Assembly: GCF_017875735.1 (NCBI RefSeq)
Contig: NZ_JAGGMZ010000001.1
Span: 1,922,001-1,986,000 of the forward strand
Origin: Arthrobacter sp. CAN_C5
GTDB lineage: Bacteria; Actinomycetota; Actinomycetes; Actinomycetales; Micrococcaceae
Reading direction: 5' to 3'
DNA length: 64,000 nucleotides
Shown here: positions 33,433-41,802 of the stretch, one piece after another
Layout of the letters: every line of letters begins with the position of its first letter
Numbering within the stretch: the first letter of the stretch is position 1
Program-made: the position numbers and the translations under genes
The notes under the pieces: generated by a model
The model's database searches: none
What the model was told of the DNA's origin: nothing
Seen by the model: only the letters and a program-made list of their open reading frames with translations

Positions 33433-34670
33433 TGATGTGCCTCCTGGACAGTCGCTGTTTCCCCGGAAACCGGGCTCCAACCTCGAGGCCACAGCTTCAG
33501 TGCCGCCAATACCCCCAGTGTAGCCAGGCCCGCAAGAATCCCTGCCGTTGCCTCTTGCCCCAGGGTCGCCCCCAACCACCCCGCGATCGGGTAGGTCAGG
33601 ATGAAACAGGCGTGCGACAGCGAGAACTGGGCGGTGAAAAGGGGGGCCCGCGACGCGCTGGTGGCAGCTCTCCTGAGTAGCCGTGCAGATGGGGTGTTGA
33701 TCATAGAGGTCCCAGCACCCAGCACAGTCCACACCGCGAGCAGAAGAACCCAGGACTGCCCAGCAGCGGCAAGCACCCCGGCCAATCCCAGGCCTAGTGA
33801 GATCACACCGCCTCCCGCAATCATCAGGGTTCGATCCGTCACGCGGTCAAGAAGAGGTGGAACCGTGAGGGCGACAGCCATGGAACCTGCGCCGTAGCAG
33901 GCCAGAGCAATGGCAAGGTCGGTATTTGTTCCTTCGAACAGCTCCAATGCGTAGACAACGGTGTTCACCAGCACAAGGGCAGTCCCGCAGGCCACGACAA
34001 AATTCAGCGCCATGAGTCCACGGAGGGTCGGCTCACCAAGAAAAATTCGCGTACCGAGGGTGGTCCGGTGAAGAACCGAGGCGCGTTGTACGGTGATCTG
34101 CTGAGGGGGTAGTGGGGTGGCGACGACCATCGCGGCCGACAGGAGGAAACCCACAGCGGTGCCGACGAAAAGGAGGTGAAAGCTCATGAAAGTCAGGAGC
34201 GCCGCCGCCAGGATCGGGCTGAGTACTGACTCCAGATCATAGGCGAGGCGGGAAAGGGACAGCGCCCGGGTATAGTCGCGCTCCCGCGGTAGAAGCGTTG
34301 GAATCAACGCCTGGAACGCGGGTGTGAACGTTGCCGATGCGGACTGCAAAATGAACACCAATAGGTAGATCTGCCAGACCTGATCGACCAACGGCAACGT
34401 GAGTGCTATACCAGTGCGCATCAGATCCGCGCCGATCAGGACGGCCTTCCGGGGTACCCGTTCCACCAGTACCGCCATGACGGGTGCAACGAAAACGTAG
34501 GCCAGCATCTTAATCGTCAGAGCCGTTCCGAGCACCGTCCCGGCCCGCGCGCCCGCCAGATCATAGGCGAGTAGACCCAGGGCAACGGTGAGGAGACCCG
34601 TTCCCGCCAAGGCCACCACCTGGGCCGTGAAGAGTCGTCTGTAGGCGGTCACCCTGAGTACTTCAAGCAC
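33429..34670 (-). CDS. Major-facilitator-superfamily exporter
   Basis: 413 residues, 12 predicted helices. MFS features: LLAYDLAGARAGTVLGTALT, VFVAPVMAVLVERVPRKAVL (loop 2-3 motif), ASATFTPAFQALIPTLLPRE and the helix 5 region. Resembles NreB/EntS-type and 'ArsR-associated' MFS exporters. First gene of a two-gene unit with the ArsR regulator; the promoter and a palindrome lie upstream at 34730-34758. Substrate (metal, antibiotic or siderophore) unknown. Confidence 0.88.
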   Translation of the reverse strand: MLEVLRVTAYRRLFTAQVVALAGTGLLTVALGLLAYDLAGARAGTVLGTALTIKMLAYVFVAPVMAVLVERVPRKAVLIGADLMRTGIALTLPLVDQVWQIYLLVFILQSASATFTPAFQALIPTLLPRERDYTRALSLSRLAYDLESVLSPILAAALLTFMSFHLLFVGTAVGFLLSAAMVVATPLPPQQITVQRASVLHRTTLGTRIFLGEPTLRGLMALNFVVACGTALVLVNTVVYALELFEGTNTDLAIALACYGAGSMAVALTVPPLLDRVTDRTLMIAGGGVISLGLGLAGVLAAAGQSWVLLLAVWTVLGAGTSMINTPSARLLRRAATSASRAPLFTAQFSLSHACFILTYPIAGWLGATLGQEATAGILAGLATLGVLAALKLWPRGWSPVSGETATVQEAHQ

Positions 34671-34734
34671 GAAGTGTCCTCTCGGTCAAAGGGGCGAGCC
34701 GTCCGGAACGAAACAGCTTGCATCCCCTTCAGTA

Positions 34735-34758
34735 TATGTGCACACGTTCGCACACATA
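34735..34758. promoter_or_regulatory. Palindromic operator/promoter of the MFS-arsR unit
   Basis: TATGTG-N12-CACATA is symmetrical and lies 65 bp before the MFS start. On the minus strand it overlaps a TATACT -10 box at 34730-34735. Size and position suit an ArsR-family dimer that blocks its own promoter. Low GC compared with the surroundings. Confidence 0.55.
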
Positions 34759-34853
34759 AGCACAGCGTGATCAGCGCATAAACAAATACCCGAATTATGA
34801 CCCGCAATTGATGGAAGTTACTTCCTATTAATTGCTGGTCTGCGCATTGTGCA

Positions 34854-34859
34854 TATACT
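34854..34859 (+). promoter_or_regulatory. -10 box (TATACT) of the organosulfur operon
   Basis: TATACT with TTGCTG 16 bp upstream (34832-34837) as -35 box. Transcription would begin at about 34866, right where the predicted riboswitch aptamer starts. The nearest plus-strand gene follows 277 bp later. Confidence 0.6.
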
Positions 34860-34866
34860 GGGGACA

Positions 34867-34945
34867 GCTTCAAGAGACGCGGTCGTAAAGCTCCGACTGG
34901 ACCGCGCACCAACCCCATGTTCGTGGGTGGTTCGGATGACGAAGC
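34867..34945 (+). promoter_or_regulatory. Probable SAM riboswitch aptamer (SAM-IV / SAM-I-IV-like)
   Basis: P1 GCTTC (34867-34871) pairs with GAAGC (34941-34945). Inside: AAGAGAC, a P2 hairpin CGGTC...GACCG with internal GTAAAGCTCCGACT, the CCAACCCC...TGGGTGG hairpin, and GTTCGGATGAC closing the core. From memory this follows the actinobacterial SAM-IV pattern (ATGAG, the AAGCCCCGGCTT-like internal stretch, CAACCC...GGGTG, CCGGRTGAYGACC) in order and spacing. Downstream, CTCGGT/ACCGAG (near 34956-34977) and TCCGGG/CCCGGA (35094-35099 with 35118-35123, eight bases before the GAGGAA ribosome-binding site) could form the expression platform. It precedes an operon of sulfur-scavenging type, as expected for SAM repression. 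Confidence 0.65.
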
Positions 34946-35142
34946 GGCCTTCGCCTCGGTAATTACCAGACCGAGCCGGCGCAGGCAAGAGCACTTCGAA
35001 AGGCGTACCTCGTGAGTTGTCCGGCTAGCCGTTCCATTTCCTGATAATTATGCGCTAACAATTCAGCGCTGATTCGACCCCCTTTATTCTTTCTCCGGGT
35101 AGTGCCTTTAGTGTGCCCCCGGACCGCACCGAGGAATAGCAC

Positions 35143-36819
35143 ATGAACAATAAAGCGCTCCATCCTGCCCACAATTCCCAGCGACCGCAGGGCAGAATAG
35201 CCATTCTCGCGTCGCTCCTCGTAGCCTCCCTGGTGAGCGGTTGCGCTGCGTCCGCCAACCCGGCTGCGAACCCGGCTGTTGACCCGGCCTCGGATCCCGT
35301 GTCTGGTGGCATCCTCGACGTGTCGATCTCGGCCGAGCCGGGTTGCCTCGACGGACACGGCATCTCAGCGACCCAGCAACAGTTCCTGGGGAGGCTGATC
35401 TACGACAATGTGGTCACCCTTGACGACGACGGCGAGATAGCTCCCTATCTCGCGGAGTCGTGGGAAATTTCCGACGACGGCAAGACGTACACCTTCCACC
35501 TCAAGGAGGGAGTCACCTTCAGCGACGGCTCCCCCTGGAACGCCGAGGTGTTTGGGCTCAATCTGGAGCACATGAGGGATCCAGCGACCAAGTCCCCCCT
35601 TGCCGCCGCCTACATAGCGCCCTACGTCGACGGCACGGTGATTGATGAGTACACGTTCGAGGCACACCTGGAGTACGCCTACACACCCTTCCTCTACACG
35701 CTGGCCCAGTCGTGGCTTGGTATGAACTCCGGCAAGGCCATCCTCGAATCCCCTGACACTCTCTGCCAAGAGCCGATCGGAACGGGCCCGTTTACCGTTG
35801 CCGACTACCGCCCTGGCCAGGGCATCAGCTATACCAAACGGGAGGGGTACGACTGGGCACCGGAGTGGCTTGAGGGTGACGGCGAGGCCTACCTTGATGG
35901 GGTGGAGGTCACCCTGGTGGGTGAGCCGGTCATCCGCCACCAGTCCCTCGTGTCCGGGCAGTATGACCTGACGGAGAACCTGGCCCCGCAGAACGCTGCC
36001 GCGGTCGACGCAAACCCGGACTTCACCTACGAGAATTTGGTGCGCACCGGCAGCCCCAACGTGCTCAGCTTCAACCTGAGCCGTGCACCCTTCAGCGACC
36101 AGGCCGTCCGCGAGGCGTTCGTGGCTGCCATCGACACGCAGGCGGTCACCCAAAGTCTCGGCTTCGGCACGTTCACACCGACCGACAGTTTCCTGTCGAC
36201 GGCAAGCAAATACTACGATCCGGCGGTTGAGGGGACCCTGCACCACGACCTGGAGAAAGCGAATCAGCTCCTGGACGACGCTGGCTGGACCGGCCGCGAC
36301 GACGAGGGGTTCCGGACCAGGGACGGCGAGCGCCTCGTCATCGACGTGCCCACTGTCGAGAGCACCACGCCTAACCCCCTGCTCGTCCAGCTGCAGGGTG
36401 AAGCACGGAAGGCCGGCTTCGACCTCCAGATCATCCAGTTGCCGCAAGCACAGCTGAGCGAACTGCGGTACGCCGGTGACTATGACGCGCTGGCCGGCGT
36501 GTGGCACACCAACACCACCGACGTGCTGTTCATCAGGTATCACTCCTCGGAGATCACGGGAGAGCGAATCGGTCAGAACTCCTCCTATGTGGATGACCCC
36601 ACTCTCGATGACCTTCTCCTGGCGGCCCGGGCGGCCGATGACGGGCAGATCGCCGACGAAGCCTACTCGGAGGTCCAGCACCGGTTGCTGGACATTGTGC
36701 CTGGCCTGCCGCTGCACGAAAACCCCAGCCAGTTCGCCTACTCCAATGCGGTGCGGGACGTTGCCGTGGACACCTCTCACCCCGTCCCCGTCCTGACCTA
36801 CGCCTGGAAGGCGGAGTAG
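35143..36819 (+). CDS. ABC-transporter substrate-binding lipoprotein (SBP_bac_5, dipeptide/nickel/organosulfur type)
   Basis: 558 residues. Lipoprotein signal with lipobox LVSGC (Cys34). The SBP family 5 core follows: GGILDVSISAEPGCLDGHGI, IYDNVVTLDDDGEIAPYLAE, SWEISDDGKTYTFHLKEGVT, FSDGSPWNAEVFGLNLEHMR and later GTGPFTVADYRPGQG. Captures an oligomeric or organic solute outside the cell for the permeases that follow. GAGGAA precedes the ATG. First gene after the SAM-type leader; 0-bp gap to the permease. The sulfur-related substrate is inferred from the leader and from the two flavin enzymes at the operon end. Confidence 0.9.
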   Translation: MNNKALHPAHNSQRPQGRIAILASLLVASLVSGCAASANPAANPAVDPASDPVSGGILDVSISAEPGCLDGHGISATQQQFLGRLIYDNVVTLDDDGEIAPYLAESWEISDDGKTYTFHLKEGVTFSDGSPWNAEVFGLNLEHMRDPATKSPLAAAYIAPYVDGTVIDEYTFEAHLEYAYTPFLYTLAQSWLGMNSGKAILESPDTLCQEPIGTGPFTVADYRPGQGISYTKREGYDWAPEWLEGDGEAYLDGVEVTLVGEPVIRHQSLVSGQYDLTENLAPQNAAAVDANPDFTYENLVRTGSPNVLSFNLSRAPFSDQAVREAFVAAIDTQAVTQSLGFGTFTPTDSFLSTASKYYDPAVEGTLHHDLEKANQLLDDAGWTGRDDEGFRTRDGERLVIDVPTVESTTPNPLLVQLQGEARKAGFDLQIIQLPQAQLSELRYAGDYDALAGVWHTNTTDVLFIRYHSSEITGERIGQNSSYVDDPTLDDLLLAARAADDGQIADEAYSEVQHRLLDIVPGLPLHENPSQFAYSNAVRDVAVDTSHPVPVLTYAWKAE

Positions 36820-37752
36820 GTGGGCATGGCACGGCGGATCCTGTTCCGGCTGGTAATCGGGCTCGGAGTCCTGTGGGGGGCGGCCACCATGACTTTCCTT
36901 GCCGTCTACCTCATCCCCGGCGACACCGCCCTCCTGATTCTTGGCGGACCCGATGCCCGCCCCACCGCAGAAACCCTCGCCCAGGTGCGCAGCGACTACC
37001 TGCTCAACGAACCCCTGATCGTGCAGTACGCCAGTTACCTGGGCAACCTGCTGCAGGGAGACCTGGGGCAGTCCTACCGCCTCCGGATCCCCGTCACCGT
37101 TGCGATCGGGCAGCAGATCGGTGCGACGGCGATGCTCGCCGCCGCGGCTGCGTTCGTCGCCCTGCCACTGACGGTGCTCGTTGCCGTGCTTTCCGCCCAG
37201 CGGTCCCCCTGGGTTCGATCAATCGTGTCCGGGATCGAGGTGGTGCTCGCCGCAACACCCACCTTCATCATCGGTTTCGTCCTGCTGATCGTCTTCTCCT
37301 TCACCCTGCGCTGGTTTCCCATCGGAGGGGATCAGGGTGTCATCGCCCTGATCCTTCCGGCGCTGACCCTGGCGTTGGCGGTGTTCGGAACGCTCTCACA
37401 GGTGCTGCGCAACGAGCTGGAAGATGTTTTGGAGCAGCCGTTCATTCTGACGGCCCGCGCACGCGGCATGCGGGACCTCCCGGTTCGTATGCTGCACGCG
37501 CTCCGGCACGCCGCCATCCCTGTGATGACCCTGTCGGGGTTCGTTGTTGCCTCCCTCTTCGGCGGGTCGGTGATTGTCGAGACCCTGTTCAGCCGGCAGG
37601 GAATCGGCGCCCTGACCCTCGCCTCTGTCTACAACAAGGACCTGCCGGTGATCATCGGCATCGTTCTCCTGTCGGCAGCCGTCTACGTGGTGGTCAACCT
37701 GGCGGTCGACCTCCTTTACACGCTCATCGACCCGAAAGTGGTGACCTCTTGA
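36820..37752 (+). CDS. ABC-transporter permease (DppB/OppB type)
   Basis: 310 residues with six membrane helices. It opens MGMARRILFRLVIGLGVLWG and has the family VYLIPGDTALLILGG (here '..PGD' loop), VLRNELEDVLEQPFILTARA and the EAA loop ARGMRDLPVRMLHALRHAAI that docks to the ATPase, then GGSVIVETLFSRQGIGAL. GTG start directly after the stop of the binding-protein gene; the ATG two codons later is an alternative. First of two permeases forming the channel. Confidence 0.92.
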   Translation: MGMARRILFRLVIGLGVLWGAATMTFLAVYLIPGDTALLILGGPDARPTAETLAQVRSDYLLNEPLIVQYASYLGNLLQGDLGQSYRLRIPVTVAIGQQIGATAMLAAAAAFVALPLTVLVAVLSAQRSPWVRSIVSGIEVVLAATPTFIIGFVLLIVFSFTLRWFPIGGDQGVIALILPALTLALAVFGTLSQVLRNELEDVLEQPFILTARARGMRDLPVRMLHALRHAAIPVMTLSGFVVASLFGGSVIVETLFSRQGIGALTLASVYNKDLPVIIGIVLLSAAVYVVVNLAVDLLYTLIDPKVVTS

Positions 37753-38573
37753 GCATCCTCTCCCAGACAGCGCGACGCCCCGGGCTGCTCCTTGCCACCG
37801 GCTTCCTCCTCTGGCTCACCGCAGCAGTCCTGGTGCCGGGCGTGCTCGCCAGCGCCGACCCCTATACCGTCAATCCGGCGCGCAGCTTCGAGGCGCCCAA
37901 CCCCACGGCCCTCTTTGGGACCGATGACTCAGGGGCGGACATCTACTCCCGGATCGTGCACGGTGCTGCGACGTCCCTCTACATCGGGCTGGGTGCGACC
38001 GCCATCGGGCTGGTCGGCGGGACGGCCATCGGTTTGCTTGCCGGATTGAACGGCCGGCTCGTCGAAGCCTCGGTTATGCGGGTCCTGGACGTGACCCTTG
38101 CCATCCCCGAGATCCTCCTTGCCCTGGTGGTCATCGGCATCATCGGCGGAGGCACCGAGAACGCGATCCTGGCCATCGGGGCGGGCAGCGTCGCCTACTA
38201 CGCCCGCATCACCCGGGCCCAGACCCATCTGGTCCGCCGCTCCGGCTACGTCGAAGCGGCCGGCACACTCGGGCTGCGCCGCGGCCAGGTTCTGCTCACG
38301 CATGTCATTCCCAATGTCATGAAGCCGGTGCTCGTCCTGGCAACCATCGGCGTCGGCTCCGCCATTGGCGCGGGGGCGTCCCTGAGCTTCCTGGGTCTGG
38401 GCACTCCACCCCCGGCGCCGGAGTGGGGCGCGATGCTGTCCGTTGGCCGCAATTTCATCACCAACGCGCCGTGGATGATCACCCTCCCCGCCGCATTCCT
38501 TGTCGCCACCGTACTATCCATCACCGTGATCGGGCGCGAGCTCCGACGCCGAGCAGAAGGAAGAGTCCAATGA
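37749..38573 (+). CDS. ABC-transporter permease (DppC/OppC type)
   Basis: 274 residues from a TTG start overlapping the previous stop (TTGA). Characteristic FGTDDSGADIYSRIVHGAAT, SLYIGLGATAIGLVGGTAIG, DVTLAIPEILLALVVIGIIG, EAA loop AAGTLGLRRGQVLLTHVIPN, and GAGASLSFLGLGTPPPAPEW near the end. Six membrane helices. A longer open frame reaching back to 36873 is antisense-like and unlikely. Forms a heterodimeric channel with the preceding permease. ATGA overlap with the ATPase gene. Confidence 0.9.
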   Translation: MSILSQTARRPGLLLATGFLLWLTAAVLVPGVLASADPYTVNPARSFEAPNPTALFGTDDSGADIYSRIVHGAATSLYIGLGATAIGLVGGTAIGLLAGLNGRLVEASVMRVLDVTLAIPEILLALVVIGIIGGGTENAILAIGAGSVAYYARITRAQTHLVRRSGYVEAAGTLGLRRGQVLLTHVIPNVMKPVLVLATIGVGSAIGAGASLSFLGLGTPPPAPEWGAMLSVGRNFITNAPWMITLPAAFLVATVLSITVIGRELRRRAEGRVQ

Positions 38574-40369
38574 CCGCCACAGCCGCCACAGCACTCGCCA
38601 CCCGGGAGCCCACCCCGTCCGCCATCCCTCTTCCCTCCCCCCTGGTCGAGCTCGCGAACCTCACGGTCGACTTCGGTAGGGGTACCCGCCGACACCGTGC
38701 CGTGAACGACGTCAGCCTGTCGGTCCTGCCGGGCGAGTGCCTCGCCCTGGTGGGTGAGTCCGGCTCCGGCAAGTCCGTCACCGCGCGGACCCTGGTCGGG
38801 TTGACCGGTCACGGCTCCCAGGTGAGCACCCGCTTCCAGAGGTTCAACGGGCAGAACGTAACCGGCTGGGGCGAACGGCAGTGGAGCCGGGTACGGGGCA
38901 AGGACGCCGGCTTCATCCTGCAAGACGCCCTTTCGTCCCTTGATTCCCTGCGGACAGTGGGAAAGGAGGTGGGTGAGGTACTGCGACTCCACTCGCTGTT
39001 CTCCCGCGTCGAACGCGACCGCCGCATCATCGAACTCCTTCGGTCGGTAGGGATCCCGGACCCGGAGGTCCGCGCTTCCCAGTACCCGCATCAGCTTTCG
39101 GGCGGGCTCCGGCAACGGGCGCTCATTGCGTCGGCCATCGCCGCTGAGCCGGGCCTCCTGATCGCCGACGAGCCGACGACGGCGCTCGACGCGACCATCG
39201 CGGCCCAGGTCCTGCGCTTGCTGGGCGACCTGAAGGGCGGCAGTACCGGCATGCTTGTCGTCAGCCATGACCTGGCCGTCGTTGCCAACCTGGCGGATCG
39301 GGTGGCAGTCATGCGCCAGGGCGAAATTGTCGAGGAAGGAACCATGGAGGCGGTCCTCCTGGACCCGCAGCATCCTTACACCAAGGGCCTCCTGGCCGCC
39401 ATTCCCTCGGCGGCCTCCCGGGGGTCCCGGCTGACGGGCCCACTCACACGTGTCGACTCACCCACGCCAACCAGAACGCCAGCACGAGTCAGGACACCGC
39501 AACCAGCCAAAACATCGGTACCAGGCAGTACACCGGAACGAGGCAGTACGGCGCTCCTCACGGCCGACCGCATCCACAAGAGCTACCCGGACTCGGGTGG
39601 GACCTCGCGCACTGCAGTGGCCGGGGTGTCCTTCCAGCTGCGGAAAGGATCCACCCTGGGCATCGTCGGTGAGTCAGGCTCGGGCAAGAGCACTGTGGCA
39701 CGGATGGTGCTGGGCGTCGAGGCTCCCGACGCCGGCAGCGTCCGGTTCCGTGGGCGCACCTGGCGGGAGCACCACGAGCAGAAGAACCGTCGCGCACGCC
39801 GCGCCGTCCAGATGATCTACCAGGATCCGCTGCACTCCTTCGACCCCCGGAAGACCGTCCGACAGGTCATCGGCCAGGCCGTCGCCGCGGCCGGGGTCCC
39901 ACGAACCGCGCGGGACCACCGTATCCGCGAGCTGCTGGCCCTCGTGGGACTGGGCGAGGACAAACTCCGTAGCCGTCCCCTTGACCTCTCGGGCGGACAA
40001 CGGCAACGGGTAGCGATTGCGCGGGCGCTGGCCGCCGAACCGGAGATCATTATCTGTGACGAGCCTGTCTCGGCCCTCGATGTGTCGGTGCAGGCCACCA
40101 TCCTGGACCTGTTCTCCGAACTCCAGGAGCGTCTGGGCCTCGGTTACCTCTTCATCTCCCATGACTTGGGGGTGATCCAGCACCTCAGCCAGGACGTCCT
40201 GGTGATGAAGGACGGGGAGGTTCTCGAACGGGGCACGGTCACGGCCGTCTTCGATACGCCGCAACACCAGTACACCCGTGACCTGATCAACGCCATCCCC
40301 CAACTTCCCATCACCCCACTTTCTACCACCCCACTCCCCGCCACCGGACAGGACGGAACCCGCTCATGA
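38570..40369 (+). CDS. Fused double ABC ATPase (DppD-DppF in one chain)
   Basis: 599 residues from the ATG at 38570 overlapping the permease stop. Two full nucleotide-binding domains. First: Walker A GESGSGKSVT, signature LSGGLRQRALIA, Walker B LLIADEPTTALD, H-loop SHDLAV. Second: Walker A GESGSGKSTVA, signature LSGGQRQRVAIA, Walker B IIICDEPVSALD, H-loop SHDLGV. They are joined by a 70-residue Pro/Thr/Arg-rich linker around residues 280-330. Most relatives use two genes; the fusion enforces a heterodimer. Powers import through the preceding permeases. ATGA overlap with the monooxygenase. Confidence 0.93.
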   Translation: MTATAATALATREPTPSAIPLPSPLVELANLTVDFGRGTRRHRAVNDVSLSVLPGECLALVGESGSGKSVTARTLVGLTGHGSQVSTRFQRFNGQNVTGWGERQWSRVRGKDAGFILQDALSSLDSLRTVGKEVGEVLRLHSLFSRVERDRRIIELLRSVGIPDPEVRASQYPHQLSGGLRQRALIASAIAAEPGLLIADEPTTALDATIAAQVLRLLGDLKGGSTGMLVVSHDLAVVANLADRVAVMRQGEIVEEGTMEAVLLDPQHPYTKGLLAAIPSAASRGSRLTGPLTRVDSPTPTRTPARVRTPQPAKTSVPGSTPERGSTALLTADRIHKSYPDSGGTSRTAVAGVSFQLRKGSTLGIVGESGSGKSTVARMVLGVEAPDAGSVRFRGRTWREHHEQKNRRARRAVQMIYQDPLHSFDPRKTVRQVIGQAVAAAGVPRTARDHRIRELLALVGLGEDKLRSRPLDLSGGQRQRVAIARALAAEPEIIICDEPVSALDVSVQATILDLFSELQERLGLGYLFISHDLGVIQHLSQDVLVMKDGEVLERGTVTAVFDTPQHQYTRDLINAIPQLPITPLSTTPLPATGQDGTRS

Positions 40370-41802
40370 CCCGCCAGATCTCCTTCAACCTCTTCGAAAT
40401 GAACTGCGTCGGCCACATTTCCCACGGACTATGGGTACATCCGGAAAACAACCGGCACCGGTTCAATGACCTCGACTTCTGGGTGGAGACCGCCCAGATC
40501 CTGGAAGCCGGACTGTTCGACAGCGTGTTCCTCGCCGATGTGATCGGGACCTACGACGGCTACCGCAACGGTCCCGACACGGCGCTGCGGGAAGCGGTGC
40601 AGATCCCCAGCAACGACCCGCTGCTGATCATCCCGGCAATGGCGGCCGTCACTAAACACCTTGGCTTCGCGGCAACCTTCTCCACGACCTACGAACCCCC
40701 GTTCGCTTTCGCCCGGCGCGCCTCGACGCTGGATCACCTGACGAAGGGGAGGTTCGGCTGGAACATCGTCACCTCCTACCTGCCGAACGCGGCACGCAAT
40801 TTCGGGTTGGCCGACGAAGTGGAACATGACCAGCGCTACGCGATCGCCGACGAATACCTCGATGTGCTGTACAAACTGTGGGAAGGGTCGTGGGACGACG
40901 ACGCCGTGATCGAGGACCGCGCCCGGCGGGTCTACACGGACCCCGCCAAGGTGAGATACATCAACCATCGGGGGCCCAACTATTCGGTGGCAGGTCCCCA
41001 CCTCAGCTCGCCATCGGTCCAGCGCACCCCCGTGTTGTTCCAGGCCGGCAGTTCGACGGCGGGCAAGGAGTTCGCCGCGAAACACGCCGAGGGCGTCTTC
41101 GTGGGCGGTCGTGACGCCGCCGCCTACCGGGAGAATGTCCAGGACCTCCGCCGCCTCGCCGTTGCGAAGGGGAGGCAGGCTGACCATATCAAGGCTTTCG
41201 CCAGCGCCGTCGTCATCGTCGGGCGCACCCACAAGGAGGCCCAGCGCAAGGCTGAGGAGTACCGCAGGCTGTCGAGCGCCGAGGGGTACCTGGCCCACGC
41301 CGGCGGCGGTGGGATCGATCTGGCCGCCTACCGCAGCGACGAGGTGATCGACGATATCCTCGCCCGGGAGAACCGCCCGGGAAGGGACAGCCAGCCCAGC
41401 AGCCGGCGGCACCCGCCCGGTACAACCGTTGGTGAGGCGCTGGAGCGGATCACCCGGTTTGATCGGGGTCCCTTCGTCGCCATCGGCACCGCGGTGGAGG
41501 TCGCAGACGAAATCGAACGGTGGATCGACGCCACCGACCTGGACGGTTTCAACCTGCGGCAGTTCCTTACCCCCGGCACCGCAGAGGACTTCATTACCCA
41601 GGTAATCCCGGAACTCCAGCGGCGCGGCCGGTACCGGACCTCCTACGAGGAGTCCACCCTCCGGGAGCGGCTGTTTGGCAGCGGAAACACCCGCCTGTTC
41701 GACGAGCATCCCGGCGCCCGGTACCGCGGTGGGGCGAATCTGGATCATGGAGCGGCCCTTGATCTGGCCGATTCCCCCGCCTACGCCGGGAGCCGGTCAT
41801 GA
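40366..41802 (+). CDS. FMN-dependent LLM-class monooxygenase (NtaA/SnaA/SoxA/DszA type)
   Basis: 478 residues. Luciferase-like fold with ISFNLFEMNCVGHISHGLWV, WVETAQILEAGLFDSVFLAD, family-specific LDHLTKGRFGWNIVTSYLPN (riboflavin-phosphate-binding turn), NYSVAGPHLSSPSVQRTPVL and FQAGSSTAGKEFAAKHAEGV. This subfamily (nitrilotriacetate, pristinamycin, dibenzothiophene-sulfone and other organosulfur monooxygenases) needs FMNH2 from a separate flavin reductase, which is not encoded here. In this operon it probably opens a C-S bond of an imported compound. Start and stop overlap both neighbours by four bases. Confidence 0.88.
   Translation: MTRQISFNLFEMNCVGHISHGLWVHPENNRHRFNDLDFWVETAQILEAGLFDSVFLADVIGTYDGYRNGPDTALREAVQIPSNDPLLIIPAMAAVTKHLGFAATFSTTYEPPFAFARRASTLDHLTKGRFGWNIVTSYLPNAARNFGLADEVEHDQRYAIADEYLDVLYKLWEGSWDDDAVIEDRARRVYTDPAKVRYINHRGPNYSVAGPHLSSPSVQRTPVLFQAGSSTAGKEFAAKHAEGVFVGGRDAAAYRENVQDLRRLAVAKGRQADHIKAFASAVVIVGRTHKEAQRKAEEYRRLSSAEGYLAHAGGGGIDLAAYRSDEVIDDILARENRPGRDSQPSSRRHPPGTTVGEALERITRFDRGPFVAIGTAVEVADEIERWIDATDLDGFNLRQFLTPGTAEDFITQVIPELQRRGRYRTSYEESTLRERLFGSGNTRLFDEHPGARYRGGANLDHGAALDLADSPAYAGSRS

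Noticed and set aside
35365-36780. 471-codon minus-strand open frame
   Set aside because: Antisense of the binding lipoprotein gene.
36873-37748. Long N-terminal extension of the second permease frame
   Set aside because: It lies inside the first permease in another frame and has Arg/Pro-rich shadow composition; the permease homology begins at the TTG at 37749.
40429-41748. 439-codon minus-strand open frame
   Set aside because: Antisense of the LLM monooxygenase gene.
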